Below are positions 27,051 to 41,100 of a DNA stretch of 64,000 nt, piece by piece. The stretch comes from Polyporus tsugae (lineage: Eukaryota; Basidiomycota; Agaricomycetes; Polyporales; Polyporaceae), in contig JAHRBS010000007.1 in NCBI GenBank assembly GCA_024305745.1, forward strand, positions 2,604,001-2,668,000. The letters run 5' to 3'. Below the pieces are notes generated by a model. That model saw nothing but the letters and a program-made list of their open reading frames with translations. It was not told the origin of the DNA and did not search any database. A program made the position numbers and the translations under genes. Within the stretch, counting starts at the first letter, position 1, and each line of letters opens with the position of its first letter.

Positions 27051-27320
27051 CCAAACAGAAAGCCAGGAGACCGCCAAACAGAGGGCGAGACAGGCAAGTA
27101 CAGAGAGCAGAGTCAACTCGGTGGCAGCCGAAATATTAACTAAACGCCCATGTCTGCGCACGAAGACAGCTTTAACGCTCACAGCCAAGGGGGAGATCGA
27201 CCGTCGACGGGATTAGAGTGCAAATATGTACTATAGGGCAGCACTTCGTAGGAATGTCTATGGAGAGAGCGATACGTAACGTAGAGATCAAACTAAAGCA
27301 ACATAGCGTGGGATCCGATG

Positions 27321-28354
27321 TCAAAGCTTCTTCAATAGCTGCTCCTCTCGTGCCTTCGCCCGCTCTGCCAAGTCCACTCCCACCAGAACCTTCGACGCCT
27401 TCCATAGTTGTACAACGTTGACAAAGTTTTTGAGTGCACATATCGGTCCGGAGACGCACGCCATAAGTTCCGGCCAAGTGTAGGATGCAAGGTAGCCCAG
27501 AACGCCGTCCGCAGTAATCCCGAAGGACTCGGAGAGGGGAGTGTGCACCCACTTCATGAGGTAGAGAGCGATGTAGAACAACTCGTTCCCGGCGCAGACA
27601 ACGAACAGCGTTCGCTGCAGACCATAATAGATAAGTCGACAGGTAATGTACGCGAAAAGACGGCACTCACTGGGTCGTAGTACCGTTGTAACAGTCGACT
27701 GACGTCACCGTCAACTTGTTTGTGGCTCCTCGAGCCCGTTATAAGGGAACTGACGTGCAAAGGTGTAAAGCATAGTCCTCGAGTCAGACGGCAATGCGCA
27801 CCTATTCATGTGCATATAGTGACTGCTGAAGTCAAGCGTAATGAGGAATTGGAATCCAAGGGCCCACTCGGGATAGGCAGATGTGAGATAGCACAGCAGA
27901 CAGGATGTTGTACATCTTCCCCACGGCGTAGACGTAAATATACGCACGATTGAGACCAAGGAGGGGACTCACCGGTCGGTTACCATATCCAATACGGCAC
28001 CAAACTTCGACGCCTGACCCAACGCCCTTGCGGCATGTCCATCGAATGCGTCAAGTAAACACGAGATGCAGTAGAGCACTGTGCAGTATTTCGGGTGATA
28101 GCTCATGTAGTGCAGTGCCAGCGCGGCCAGAATGATACGCGTGTACCCTGTTGTGCAGGAATAAAAAAGAACCATAAGTGCATAGGAGCGAGAGAACGGG
28201 GAGCTGACTGACCGATAAGGTTGGGCACGAAGAGGAAGACATTCTCCGAATACGTCTGCGCCGTCGCGAGATCCACTGCGACCTTTGCGTCCACGATGTC
28301 GACAGAGGGTCGTCTCTTCTTGATGACTGTAGGACGGACGCCGTTGGAGGACAT
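27321..28354 (-). CDS. PIS1: CDP-diacylglycerol-inositol 3-phosphatidyltransferase (PI synthase)
   Basis: Makes phosphatidylinositol from CDP-diacylglycerol and myo-inositol in ER membranes. It starts at the ATG at 28354 (MSSNGVRPTVIKKRRPS), a basic cytosolic leader, then ENVFLFVPNLIGYTRIILAA. The CDP-alcohol phosphotransferase signature is LLDAFDGHAARALGQASKFG followed by AVLDMVTDR. Next are CTTSCLLCYLTSAYPEWALG and LITLDFSSHYMHMN, then the PI-synthase-specific SRSHKQVDGDVSRLLQRYY. The last exon (RTLFVVCAGNELFYIALYL to EEQLLKKL) is hydrophobic with a Lys-rich end. There are five exons with phases consistent throughout. It sits about 270 bp upstream of, and in the same direction as, the AAA ATPase gene, and 6 kb from the PS synthase gene. 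Both lipid enzymes compete for the same CDP-diacylglycerol pool. Confidence 0.95.
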
Positions 28355-28463
28355 AGCGAGCGGAGGGGATAGTGAGTACGCCCACGTAGGACTAGGAATT
28401 TGTACAAACCGCGGCTGAACGGCAGCGGCTTCGCCAGCGAGCGCTCCATTCTCGGGAAGCGCT

Positions 28464-28519
28464 CCGTCACGTTCCCATCACGCCGGAGGCCGCCTTGTCA
28501 CGGCATCACCGTGACGGCC
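28464..28519 (-). promoter_or_regulatory. CGTCAC/GTGACG cluster upstream of PI synthase
   Basis: Between 110 and 165 bp before the start codon lie CCGTCACG, TTGTCACGG and the palindromic ATCACCGTGACGG. They resemble the motif groups before B56 and PS synthase. Presumed transcription-factor sites, factor unknown. Confidence 0.33.
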
Positions 28520-28812
28520 TTGCAAGTTCGAGTTCAAGCCAGGTTCAAGCCACTCGTGCGCGACTCGGTTGAGTTCAGGGCAATCACATCCACCTCGACT
28601 TGAATCCTTCTTCAAAAATATCTGTCTCTGAGTCCATGGCTGGGTCTCCAGCCCTCACCAACCCATTTTAATAGCCCCGCGCAGTACTTACTTCACCAGT
28701 CTGACACACTGCGCAGTGCGGGTGCGCATGCACATGACAGAATTCGCCGCGTCGTGGCTGGTCGGCTGCGCCCACTGGCCCAGGGGGTATTGCTCTTCTA
28801 GAATCCTTAAGT

Positions 28813-29843
28813 GTGGCGGTGAACCTGGGAAGAAAAATGGATGACGGTTCAGACCTGTTCAGACCTGCAGTCGTTGCACCTCAAGCTAGCACGAAACCTG
28901 AAAACTTACGGTTGTCATACAGTTCACAGAATCGCAGCATGATATGCGTGACGGCTTATGGCGTTGTATGCGACTGTGAAACGCAATTTGTCTATGTGGG
29001 CCCCCACTGCCTAAGTTGACTTCGCAAGTGGTCGACTAACCTTTCAGGGCAACGACGCGCAGTTCGCGCAAAAGCTGCTTACAGGTCCAAGTGTGCGGGG
29101 CCAACGACCGGGATACAAGCTTCCTATTGGAGCATTCTAGTGTATCCAGGTAATTGTGTGCCTTGATTCTTGCTTGATTCCACAAGGAAACTCCTCAAGT
29201 TAACTGCAGATTGAAATATGCCAATTGCCTCACGAGGAACAAGGTGTCACCCAGCCGATCTACCGACGGGGCACAGTATGGGGGACTCATGAGCAAGTAG
29301 TTGAGAGGGAAATCATTCCAGGTGAGATAATCATTCGGAGAATGGCCATGTGAACCGAGAAGGCGCCATTATATGCGTCCCCAGAGAATTGTTTGCATTT
29401 CCAAGGCAATCGGACAGATAAGAAGAGTCATCTGAATGTGCACCGGGGGTGCTGCAGGTTGGGACTCATGAAAGAGACTTTCAGACGTGGAACAAAGACC
29501 TCATGTCGGACCTGGAAGCCATGCTCGTTGGATATCCACGATGCTACCGACGGTCTTTATATAGGGTAACGTGGTATCTATCTTATGTTCTCCGCGCGAA
29601 TGCACGCGGTGCGTGGGAGAAGAATCCAGGAATGGTGCTGTAACCGACGATATTACGCAAGATGGAGCCTATTTGGAGGGGTCAAGGAGGCCGAATGCAC
29701 CGAGAAAGTATCGTTTGAGCCGGTTTAACCTCCCGAAAAGTTGCCGTGGCTCTTCTGAGACGCCGGCTTATGTCCGAGTTTTGCCTTCCTCTTACCAACC
29801 GCCTCGCCTGCAGGGTATGTTTTCCGGCGCGAGGGGCCGATAG
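28813..29843 (+). pseudogene. Possible decayed or unrecognised gene: several exon-like open segments
   Basis: In the 1.8-kb gap 28355-30152 several short segments read like coding exons on the + strand. One after an acceptor near 29047 gives GNDAQFAQKLLTGPSVRGQR and then PGYKLPIGAF before a stop. One after 29211 gives IEICQLPHEEQGVTQPIYRR and then GTVWGTHEQVVEREIIP up to a GTGAGA donor. One near 29459 gives VGTHERDFQTWNKDLMSDLE. The phrase GTHE recurs in two of them. I could not join them into one frame: a TAG interrupts the first, and phases disagree. They may be the remains of a dead gene or a real gene with a wrongly guessed structure. No family is recognised. Confidence 0.25.
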
Positions 29844-30152
29844 CGCATGGATGGGAGAGACGGAGGCTGGAGGGTCTAGTCATGGACCCATATGGCAATT
29901 GCCGATAAAAGCCCGATCTGAGCAGACGCGCGGAGGAATGTTGGTCATCCCTGCAAGCCACTCTCTGCGCCGAGGTCGTGCAGGACCCTTCCTCGCGTTC
30001 ACATCAACGCGCACGGAGCTCGCAGGATCATACCCTCTTCGTAGGTAACCGTCTCACATCGTACAGGGCCGTCATCGGTCAGCAGGTAATCGCTCACACC
30101 CCGTCCGCTAGCATATCACATTCCTACCAGCCCATCTCTCTTCACCTCCGAC

Positions 30153-32164
<2,012 letters not shown>

Positions 32165-32941
32165 ACGTGTACTCGGTGCGGATCGCTGGCGGCGTCGATG
32201 CGTCGTCTTCTACTTGCCACACTTCCCGCTCTTTGTCCTGTACACTCCCATGCACATACACATACTCGCCGTACACCGTGCGTCGCTGAAAATTAAATGT
32301 CGTCATTGTCGCACCCGCGGGAAAGCCGCTCCAGCCTCCTGTCGCGGGGATGGCGATCTTCCCCCGCGCGTTGTTGTCTATTAGGCGTCCACATGGGTCC
32401 GGGTGTTCGGTTGGACATTTTGTGGGATTTCGGCTAGTTTTTAGCGAGGCTCGCGTCGCCGCTCCCCTGCAGCGCGGGCCGACCCGGGCGCATATGATAT
32501 CGCGTCCTCGTGTCGAGGACGAAGGAAAAACGAGGGCAGCCCTCGAGGGCGTGAGCAGAGGCCGCGCCCACGGTGCGGGGCCTTTGCGGAGGCGGGCCCT
32601 CATGCCCCTTGTGAGTTTGCCGCGTTCGTCCCGCGAGAAGTCAATGTATTGCTTTAAAGCTGCGGTGTGGGAAAGCATGAGGGACAGCGAGAGCAGTAGA
32701 GGGGTGGATCGTAGCATAGTTCGTGACCAATATGTGGGAGACAGTAATGGAGTGCGGCTTCTGGGGAAGGAGGTGACCATAAGCAACAGCGTACGGGTTC
32801 ATGGAGGGCGGCAATAAATATACAACTACAGGTAGAGGGGTCGGAGCAGACAGCTAGGTCCCAGACGAATCGGTGCGGATATACATGTGTCGTGGGTGGG
32901 AGGCGTGCAGTAGATGGATGGGGGACATGGTGACGGTGCAG

Positions 32942-33524
32942 TCAGGTAGAGTCTTTGCGAGGCCGTCCCCGCTTTCGCTTCGGAGGACTTGCGTCGGCCG
33001 CGGTGCTCGTCTCGGCCTCGTCTCCTCCACTGGTGCGCTCGGTCGGGAGGGGGTTCTTGCGCGGACGGCCTCTCTTCCTCTTGGGCGGCGGCTCCGAGGG
33101 CTCACCACTATCGTCCTTCTTCTTCTCCTCTTCGGGTTTGCGCTGGGAAAGGGGTGCGGAGGATCAGAGCGGGATCGGGGAACGAAGAGCGGCATCGGAG
33201 TGCGCACCTTTGGGGGCCTTCCCCTCTTGCGCGGAGCGTCCGTGGATGGCCCGGCAGTGGGTCTGGCCGCCTCGTCTGCGAGGGTCTTCTTGTTCTTGCT
33301 ACCCGGAGGGCGGCCTCGCTTGCGTTTGGGAGGAGGGTCGGGCTGGGAGCCTAAGATCGCAAGATCAAGGGACTGGGTGAGTACGGCGCTTGCCCGATGG
33401 GGATGAAGCACGGGACGGAGCTAGAAGTGGACGCACCAGGGTCGGCGCCGCCAACGCTGTCGTCGATCTCGTCGACTTTGGCGTCCTCGCTGGCCGCCCT
33501 GGGGTCCTCCGGCGAGTCAGACAT
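32942..33524 (-). CDS. Small nuclear protein with four AT-hooks (HMGA-like)
   Basis: Three exons encode about 143 residues. From the ATG at 33524 an acidic leader (MSDSPEDPRAASEDAKVDEI) is spliced (phase 1, acceptor CTTAG) to SQPDPPPKRKRGRPPGSKNK. Four AT-hook cores follow: KRKRGRPPG, PRKRGRPPK, KRKRGRPRK and again KRKRGRPRK just before the TGA at 32942. AT-hooks insert the RGRP core into the minor groove of AT-rich DNA. Proteins made of little else act as architectural chromatin factors of the HMGA kind. The spacers are charged and disordered (EEEKKKDDSGEPSEPPP). The gene is divergent to YOS9. The fold and targets cannot be inferred further. Confidence 0.85.
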
Positions 33525-34402
33525 GGGAGGCGGGTCGGATTGAGGGGGAGGGAGGGCAGGCGGATGAAGGGAAGAGGGAAAACGCGACAAGGGCTGGTTT
33601 TAACGAGGAAATGGGCTGCAAGAATTCTCGCGTGCAGAACGCCCAAAACAGGGCTTTATTATATCTCTCGAGAGAACGTCCAGAAGGAATCGCCATCCTC
33701 GAATCCTGGCCGTGTACGTAATTTACGTCTCACTGTCAAGATATTGAACAGGGTATATCAGCCTCCACTTCCACCCGCAGACACAAACGAGCTCAAATAA
33801 TGGTTGGGAGGCTCCCCGACCGGGCCTGTATGGGCCGCTGCCCCGCGGGGGGGATGAGGTGGAGGCAGGGGAGGGAGTCGGTGTCGGAGAGGGCGACTAA
33901 AGGGTCCGGATGGTACATGTGAATCCTGCTGATGAGAGTATTCATGCAAAAATCAGATAACGCCGGCTCACATGAGATCCTTGTGAGCACTGTGGTAAGA
34001 GCATGGAGCCGATCGGCTGTACGGCAGCCATATTTTCGCAGCGTCGAGGACATGCCGTGTCTAATTCGCCGCAGAATATGTCCGATGACGGCTGTACCTG
34101 AGCAGAAGACAGGAAACCCCAGCTCGGGCGTGCTTTGGCGACACTCGCCTGGCCATGGCAGGAACGACCCTGTGTTCTTCATCCCGATCTGGCAACCACA
34201 CATCGCGGAAGATAACCGAGCTCCGCCTTAATTCCCGCAGGCGTCTAATCAATTACTCGAACCTTAATAATCCTAAGCGAGCCACGCGTCCAGTAAGTTA
34301 CCTCCCCTCGGGCGTCTCTCCACCCGGCCAGCGCAACCCGCGCACGTCCGCCACTCCCGACAACCACCTCCACCCCCTTGTTCAAGTTGTCTCTTGGCCT
34401 CC
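33525..34402. other. Divergent intergenic region between AT-hook gene and YOS9
   Basis: About 880 bp with two promoters. One ACGCGT box lies at 34284-34289, 114 bp before the YOS9 start. Short frames of 60-130 codons on both strands carry no recognisable motif. Confidence 0.5.
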
Positions 34403-36274
34403 ATGCTCTCTGCCTCTCTCATCCCTCTCTCACTCGGCTTCCTCGTCTCCGCCCGCATCCACCACTCCCGCGTCCCAGAGGACCCCTTCGCATTCCCCAA
34501 ATATCGTGTCTCCTTCCTCAATGGCCTTCCCCTTCTCAACCAGACCGCGGAACGATGGTTGCACGAAGGCCTTCGCGGCGGAGAGCTCGAGTTTCTCGAC
34601 CAGCCATGGCGCGAGTCATCATGGCAAGCAAACCCGTTCAAGAGCATCCAAGGCACCGACGACGGCCCGGCTACTGATGTCTGTACAACACCATCCCTAG
34701 CTCCTCCACCCTGCTCTCCAAGCTCATGGCTTGTTTCCGCGCAGGTAGCCTCGTCAAAGGACGCCAATCACACCCTCCAGCAAATGAGGTTTGGGCCCAA
34801 GTCTAATTATCTCTGCCTCATTCCCCCACCCCCGCAAGAAGTCCCCGTGGTGGAAGAAGCTCCGGCCGAGATCGCCACCCCCGTTCACAGCTGGTCCCTT
34901 CTACAGCCCTTATCAGGGACCTGTCTCTACGTAAGTGCGCCGCTACCGCATGAATTGATTTCGGTCCCCAAAACTCCGATTACAGCACCGTCAAGGGTGG
35001 TTCACATACTCGTATTGTCATAATTCCCATGTCCGTCAGTTTCACGAGCTGCACCACCAGCACATCCCCACAGCAGGTGACGTTCCCCTTCGCCCTTCGC
35101 CCTATCGCAGAATCCGTCTCCTAACCGATATGAATATTCTTTCCAACCGTCTTGCCTGGTTCTCTGTCTGCAGGCGAATACAAGCCAGAAGAGGACCCGG
35201 AGGTAAGGGAACATTCCCGCGTGACCTCTCAAAGACCGTGTTGAGTAATTCATTTTTGACACCTGCGTTGTGCCGCAAAGTGGGAAGCGTACACGCTCGG
35301 AAGGGCGCCCCCCACGCTCGAGACCGGAGCCGAGCTGACGACTGCCGAAGCCGCTGCAGCAGCGAATCTCGAGCTGGCCCGGGGTGCCGGCTCGCGCTAC
35401 CTCGTCCAGCGGTGGGCTGACGGCACGTATTGTGATAAAAACGGCAGGAAACGCGAGGTCGAGATTCAGGCAAGTCGCCTTCCCTTCCCGCCCGCCTTAT
35501 AACCATCCCTAATGCTCACGCGCACGCTTGCCCTCTGCCCTTCCCGGCCCACCCCCGATCGCCCGCCTTGCATTTTTCTGGCGACCTTTGGCGCAGTTCC
35601 ACTGCTCGATGACCATGACGGACACTATCCTGTTTGTGAAGGAAACCCAGACGTGCCATTACGTCCTCCACATCGCCACCCCTCGCCTCTGTGGCGAGCC
35701 GGGCTTCAAGAGCCGCATCGACGCGGAGGAAGAGCACTACATCCGCTGCAGGGAAGTCGTCTCTGCCGACGACCTCGAGCGTGTAGATCGCTCGCTGCCT
35801 CCCGCTGCGTATCCCTTCAAGCGACCGAAGCCGCAGAAGAAGGTCATCGCTCCTCCTCCGCCAGCCCCCGAAGGCGCGAAAAAGGACAAGGACGACGCGA
35901 AGAAGGGCTCCGCCGATGCGGGCACGCGCTCCGAGGTCCTCCGCAAGGCGCTGCAGCGGCTGCTCGCGCGGCAAGAGGGGGCACAGGTCGGCGACTCGCA
36001 CTTCGTGGTCGAGAAGGTCCCCGATGGCGAGGGCGAGATGATCGTCGAGTACATCGACATTGACCTCGAGGAAGGCGCTGACGACCTCTACCTCGACGAC
36101 AACTTCAAAGCTCGGCTACAGGACATTCTTCGCGGAGCGGGGTCCGATACTGCGGGAGGGAAGGCCAAAGCTGCTCCGAATTCGCGAAGGCAAGACTCGA
36201 AGGACGTCGACGGTGCGGACGCACAGGAAGACAAGGACAAGGCGAAGGCGAAGAAGCACCGGGACGAGCTATGA
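34403..36274 (+). CDS. YOS9: ER lectin Yos9/OS-9, ERAD glycan sensor
   Basis: Yos9 reads trimmed mannose glycans on misfolded proteins in the ER lumen and passes them to the Hrd1 ligase. The ATG at 34403 gives a signal peptide (MLSASLIPLSLGFLVSARI). The MRH (mannose-6-phosphate-receptor homology) domain is visible: WSLLQPLSGTCLY, HRQGWFTYSYCHNSHVRQFHE, ADGTYCDKNGRKREVEIQFHC and ETQTCHYVLHIATPRLCGE, with the sugar-binding Gln, Arg, Glu and Tyr positions and paired cysteines. The C-terminal third is Lys/Asp-rich and ends KHRDEL, an ER-retrieval signal of the HDEL type. One intron (35470-35596) appears to use a GC donor (CAG-GCAAGT), because a GT alternative would delete VEIQ inside the MRH domain. 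Six or seven exons. Confidence 0.93.
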
Positions 36275-36532
36275 TGACGACGGTAATTACCCGTGTGTAC
36301 GCAGACGTAGCAGACCATTACCGCGCCCACGAACTTCCTTGTATCCGCCGCGTGATTCTCGTGCGCGGCGCATAATACCAGTGGACTTGGGTCCAGAGTT
36401 TCTCTTCTCTGGGAAATTCTCCGCCTGCGTGTGGAGCTAGAAGCACCCGTTGGACTCACTTAACCGCACGTCACCATTCTGCTTGTCCTTGTCCCCCTCC
36501 AGAAGACCGAGCGTCCATGCGTTCGGTGCCTG

Positions 36533-36546
36533 CCCCCCCCCCCCCC
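36533..36546. repeat. Homopolymer run of 14 C
   Basis: Fourteen consecutive C bases in the intergenic region after YOS9. Such runs are slippage-prone, so the true length may differ between isolates or reads. Confidence 0.95.
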
Positions 36547-36642
36547 GGCCATTTCCCCTACCCCACCCGCCCTCTGTCTCCCCGCGATGTCCACGGAGCG
36601 ACAGATTCGCGATTGACGTATGCCATGGTCGGGCGAAGAGCG

Positions 36643-36900
36643 TCAGCTGGCAAGTAAACTGAAGTCCCCGCAATGGGGGCCAGAGCTAGCGTGACAGAAG
36701 CGCATCTGCGTCTGCACCTGCGGCTCGATGTGCGCCGACCCCCCGGGGGGTTGCGATGAATTACGGTCGTTCATTCCACGTTCATCTTCATCTTCCGAGC
36801 CATCGTCTAACGTTCCCCGCGCTAGACGACGCCGCCTACGTTTACGAGAGACTATATCGGAGCTCCACGGTATCGCAGAAGCCAGAGAACTCGAAGGCAT
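36643..36900 (-). CDS. Doubtful small frame with a basic/acidic nuclear-type segment
   Basis: From the ATG at 36900 an 85-codon frame reads MPSSSLASAIPWSSDIVSRK, then RRRRRLARGTLDDGSEDEDE, a strongly basic cluster followed by an acidic one, as in small nuclear proteins. The remaining 45 residues look less protein-like and a splice near 36765 or 36718 is possible. There are no homologues I recognise. It may be the first exon of a short gene convergent with YOS9, or chance. Confidence 0.25.
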   Translation of the reverse strand: MPSSSLASAIPWSSDIVSRKRRRRRLARGTLDDGSEDEDERGMNDRNSSQPPGGSAHIEPQVQTQMRFCHASSGPHCGDFSLLAS

Positions 36901-38187
36901 AGGTAGTACGGCATAAGTAATACACCTGGACACAATCCAGGGCCCTGCAGCCTCGCAATCACCAAGCTCTCCTTTACCAGGGACCCGTCTAGATCCTTGG
37001 GTTCGATGTCCCCGAGTTAGGAGTCCCCGCAGCCTTCCTGGTGCACCGTACCCAGTACCTAGCGCAGCTGCTGACCCAAGGCGCACATTATTGCACATCG
37101 ACTTGCCATACTCGCCCGGATAACAACTCGGACAGGCTCAAGGTTAGCCAGGAAGGCCGTCACGATAGCTTTAATATTATGAGGCTTCGAAAGTGGAGAC
37201 GTAAGTGAGGCACGCAGGACGAACCATGCATGCCATGGCCATCCAAATCAACACCTCGCAAATCGATATCGTCCACGACATATATGCAGGCGATATATTG
37301 GTGTGAGATGTACGCGTACAATTACACGACCGCTCTTTAGATCTAGTATCATATAACTGTACAGCGAGGGGAAAGGTCATCTTTATGTTCGTTTTGGTTG
37401 TCTTGGTGTGGTCTGTATAGGTCATGACGAGGGAGTTCGGGCTCGTGCGCGTGCGGTAGCCGAAACCCCTCGAGTCGTGCGTGTGCGCAGTTGCCCCTAG
37501 AGAGATCGTCAATGGTCCATGTGTGGGGAATGTGGGGGATGCGGCAGGAATGGAAAAGGGGTAAGGGGGTGAGTGGTAAGCAAGCTGTGTATAGAGGAAA
37601 TAAGATGGAGGTGGCATGCGTGGTGCGATGGTGTGGTGATGCAACATGGAGATGAAAACGGTTGACCAAGAAGTAACGACGGGCGACCGACGGAAGACGA
37701 AGGCGAGGGACGGCTGCGAATGCAGGTGGCAGCCAGTGTGAGTGCATGGGGGACGGCTAGCGCAAGACGCACGACGTGGAGGAAGAAGCAAAATGCGTGG
37801 ATATGCGGGGAGGAGATGAAGGAAGCAGCGAAGCACCGTCTTCTGTCTATGCACATTGCTAAAGTAATAGAAAGTGCGCATATTACGCGCATGGGAAGAA
37901 TAATAGATATATAAAGCAAGCAAAAATTGGAAGAATAAGATCCAGCAGGTGAGGGCGGTCGTCGACGCATAGGCGCGACGAGAACGACAACGCGGTGGTG
38001 GGCGTGCGCCGAAGCTGAGGAACGTCGACGTAGGCAAGGTTTGAGGGGGGCGATGAACAAGCGTTGCCGACATAGCAACCGCCAGGGGGCAGGAAGCAAA
38101 GCTCCCAGCCTCGACGCGGCCGGGGCACGACTCGGCCATCCGACGGGCTACGGCGTGAGCAGCTAAATACGCAGAGCCAGGGCACGT
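36901..38187. other. Intergenic / kinase 3' UTR region
   Basis: About 1.3 kb downstream of the kinase stop. A 320-codon frame on the - strand (37177-38139) is open, but reads as Thr/His/Pro/Tyr-rich sequence without domain structure and overlaps similar frames in another phase, so I take it as untranslated 3' sequence. Nothing else is seen. Confidence 0.5.
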
Positions 38188-41100
38188 CTAGAAGAAACGC
38201 CTCTTGTTATGCTTCTCGTCGACGGTGACCCTGATGTGGTGGTGCTTGGGAGGGCCCCCGTCCGAGCACGACACGATGCTCTTCAACCACGGGTCACCCT
38301 CGTCCTCCTCCTCTGGCGCGCAGTGGTCCGGGCACCGTGGGCTGTCCTTGTCGTGCGAGTTGCAGCCGCACAGCAGGTCGTTCAACTTGCCCTTCCCCTT
38401 GAGGAGGTCCGTGAGCGTGCAGCGCGCGGAGGGCTCGACGAAGAGCATGCGCCGGATCGCCGGCCGCGACTCGCGCGGGAGCAGACGGAAAATCGTCTCT
38501 GCACCGCCGGAGTGGAAGGTCGCGACGGACGTGACACTGGAGGTGCGTGGACGGGGTCGACGCACGGTCGCGTTCGAGTCCTTGGGTTCCGGCTTGGGAC
38601 GCGAGGGCGTCGGCGTGGAGGGCGAAGCCTTCTCTTTCGACTCCTCGACGGACTTCTGCGCGTCGGCGACCTTCTCCTGTACAGCAGTGATAGCTGCGAG
38701 CTCCTGAGGCTTGCCGTTGGGGAGCGCGAAGTCCCGCGACTTGATCGGGCTCGATGAGACGTCCGCCTCGGTCGTCTCTGGTGGCGACTGGACGCCGGTC
38801 GAAATGAGAAGGGGAGCGGTATTCGAGCGATGGTTGGAGACGAGGTAAGGACGCTTGTTAAGCTCGACCGACATCAAGGAAGGTGACACGGGAAGAGACT
38901 CCGTCGATGATCCAGGACGCGGGTACGAGAGCACAGACGCGTCCATCTCTTGCGGGCTGTCGATCCGACTGATCGGCACCATCTCACTGAAGATGGCAGG
39001 GAGCGTCTGCGTGGACTGCGACACAACGCCGGCGTGGAGGGAGGCGCGTACCCGGTTACGACGGAGGTCAAGTTCGTACTCTTCCCGCTCTTCCAGGGAC
39101 ATCGAGACCATCGACGGCGCGGTGAGTTCCGTGCTATTGATACTCGACGTCTCAGCCACTGACGCATCCTCCGAGTCGAACAACGATGTGGGCGCAGAGC
39201 TGTCCGGAGCGGTGGAAGAGGCGGCGACCGACTCGGTGTGTGACAAGTCGGTGTCCTGGCGCTCGGACTCCTTCGCCTTCTCTGGCTCGTCTTCCTTCTT
39301 CTGCTCGATCTGCTTCGGCGGTGGTGGCTTCGCCGACAAGTCGGGGTGCGCGTTCACGAATGCACGGAAGCTCGGGTCGCTCTTGGGGTCGGGGATTTTC
39401 CAAGGGAAGCGTCGAAGCACCATGCACATGAAGATGATCGCGACACTCCAGACATCCGTTTTGCGAGGGTCGTAGCTCTCCTGAGACAGGACCTCCGGGG
39501 CGAGGTAAGGGTCACTGCCAACGATACCCGTTGCCAGCGTCGTCTTCTTCCCTGGGTAGTGGAAGACTGTGGCAGTACCGAAGTCAATGAGCTTGACGAC
39601 GTTGTCATTCGTCATGACGCAGTTATCCAACTTGAGATCCCGGTGCGCGAGCCCAAGCGAGTGAAGATACTCGACACCATCGCAGATCTGACGGAAGACG
39701 CAGTAGATCTCCGGGCGCGTCATGCTGCCGGACATGACGACACTGAACAAGTCGTACGGCGCGAACTCCATAACCTACGGAGCGCAAGGAAACGCGAACC
39801 CCACGCCAACGATCAGCGAAGCCCGCTTTCCCCCGCACACACATGTATGCGGCCCGACGGTAGTAACGCACCTCATAATAATGCCCGTGATCGGTGACAA
39901 TGTCCACGGTCTCGATGATGTTCTGGTGCTTGAGAGTGCTGCCCACGCAGAACTCCGCGGTCACCTTCTTCTGGTACTCCTTCTCCGACTCGCCCTGTCG
40001 CTTCGGCCGGAACTCCTTCACGGCAAACGTGGTGCCACCGTTCTTGCTCGACGCCTTGATCAAACGCACCGTACCACCAGCACCCGAACCCAGAACACGT
40101 CCCCACTTGCCGTACTTCTTCGACATCTGCACCTGCGTGGCCTGGGATAACGAAACGGCGGCATAAGGTGCGGTGCCCGGGATGGAGCCTTGGCGCCTGC
40201 GACCCTTGCGACCCCGTTGATCATGATGCTTGTCGGTTTTTGTTGACAACGCCGAGCTCGCAGCCACGGATTGGGCATTGCTCGTCTTACTCGTCTGCGA
40301 GTAAAGAGAGCGCGGAGGAGAACCGGAACTGGTCTGGCTCTTCTGCGAAGCCTCATCCGGAGAGGGTGTCTTTGCAACCTTGCCGGTTCCATTGAGCTTC
40401 TCCTCCTCGTGTGGCTTCGACTTCTCCTTGTGGTGGTGACCACGGAGGAGCGAAGAGAACCGACCCTCTTTGTGCTTGACTTCGCCAACGATAGTGATGT
40501 GTTCCTGGGAAGCGTTTGTGGAGGGAAACGACGATCCAGCGAGGGGGTTGGGAAGAGCTGAGGAGGAAGCAACGGTAGGCGAGGGGACCTCGAGGTGGTG
40601 GACCGATCGAGGATCCGGGCTATTGAGCTCGCCTGGCGATGCACCGGCAGAGGCATCGGGAGTTCCATGATTGGAGTGGGGTATATGATTATGTAGGAAG
40701 CGTTTCAAATCATGAAGGGGGTTGTGGGCATGCTTGGAGGTCTTGTGGACGGGTGTGGATGGAAGTGCAGGCGTTGCGGGCGTCGGAGGAGGATTTGGAA
40801 GAACAGTAGCGGATGGCGGGGCACTTGGTTGGACGTCGCGTTCAGGGGAATTACGGGAAGTGGGACCTGGAGAGCTGGCAGTGGAGGACATTGATTGAAC
40901 ACTGGGTTTGCGGCTGCCGAACAGAGACCGTGAGGAGGACGGTGGCTGTTCAGGAAGTTCAGAGGTCGGACTGGCCGAGGTAGGGGACTTGTGGGGAGAG
41001 GGAGACCTCTTTCTGGGGAAGGAGGAGGAGAGGAAACGCGATGGACGTCTCTTGGGGGTGGGAGCCTGGTTGCGCGAGAAGAGGAAAGGAAAGCAAAACA

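Noticed and set aside
27051..27188. N-terminal extension of the AAA ATPase with a membrane-like stretch
   Set aside because: The frame has no ATG there (only TTG), and an ATG at 27050 gives a good mitochondrial leader, so the extension is probably 5' leader.
37177..38139. 320-codon open frame on the - strand after the kinase stop
   Set aside because: Composition is Thr/His/Pro/Tyr-rich with no domain, an overlapping frame in another phase is equally open, and it fits an untranslated 3' region.
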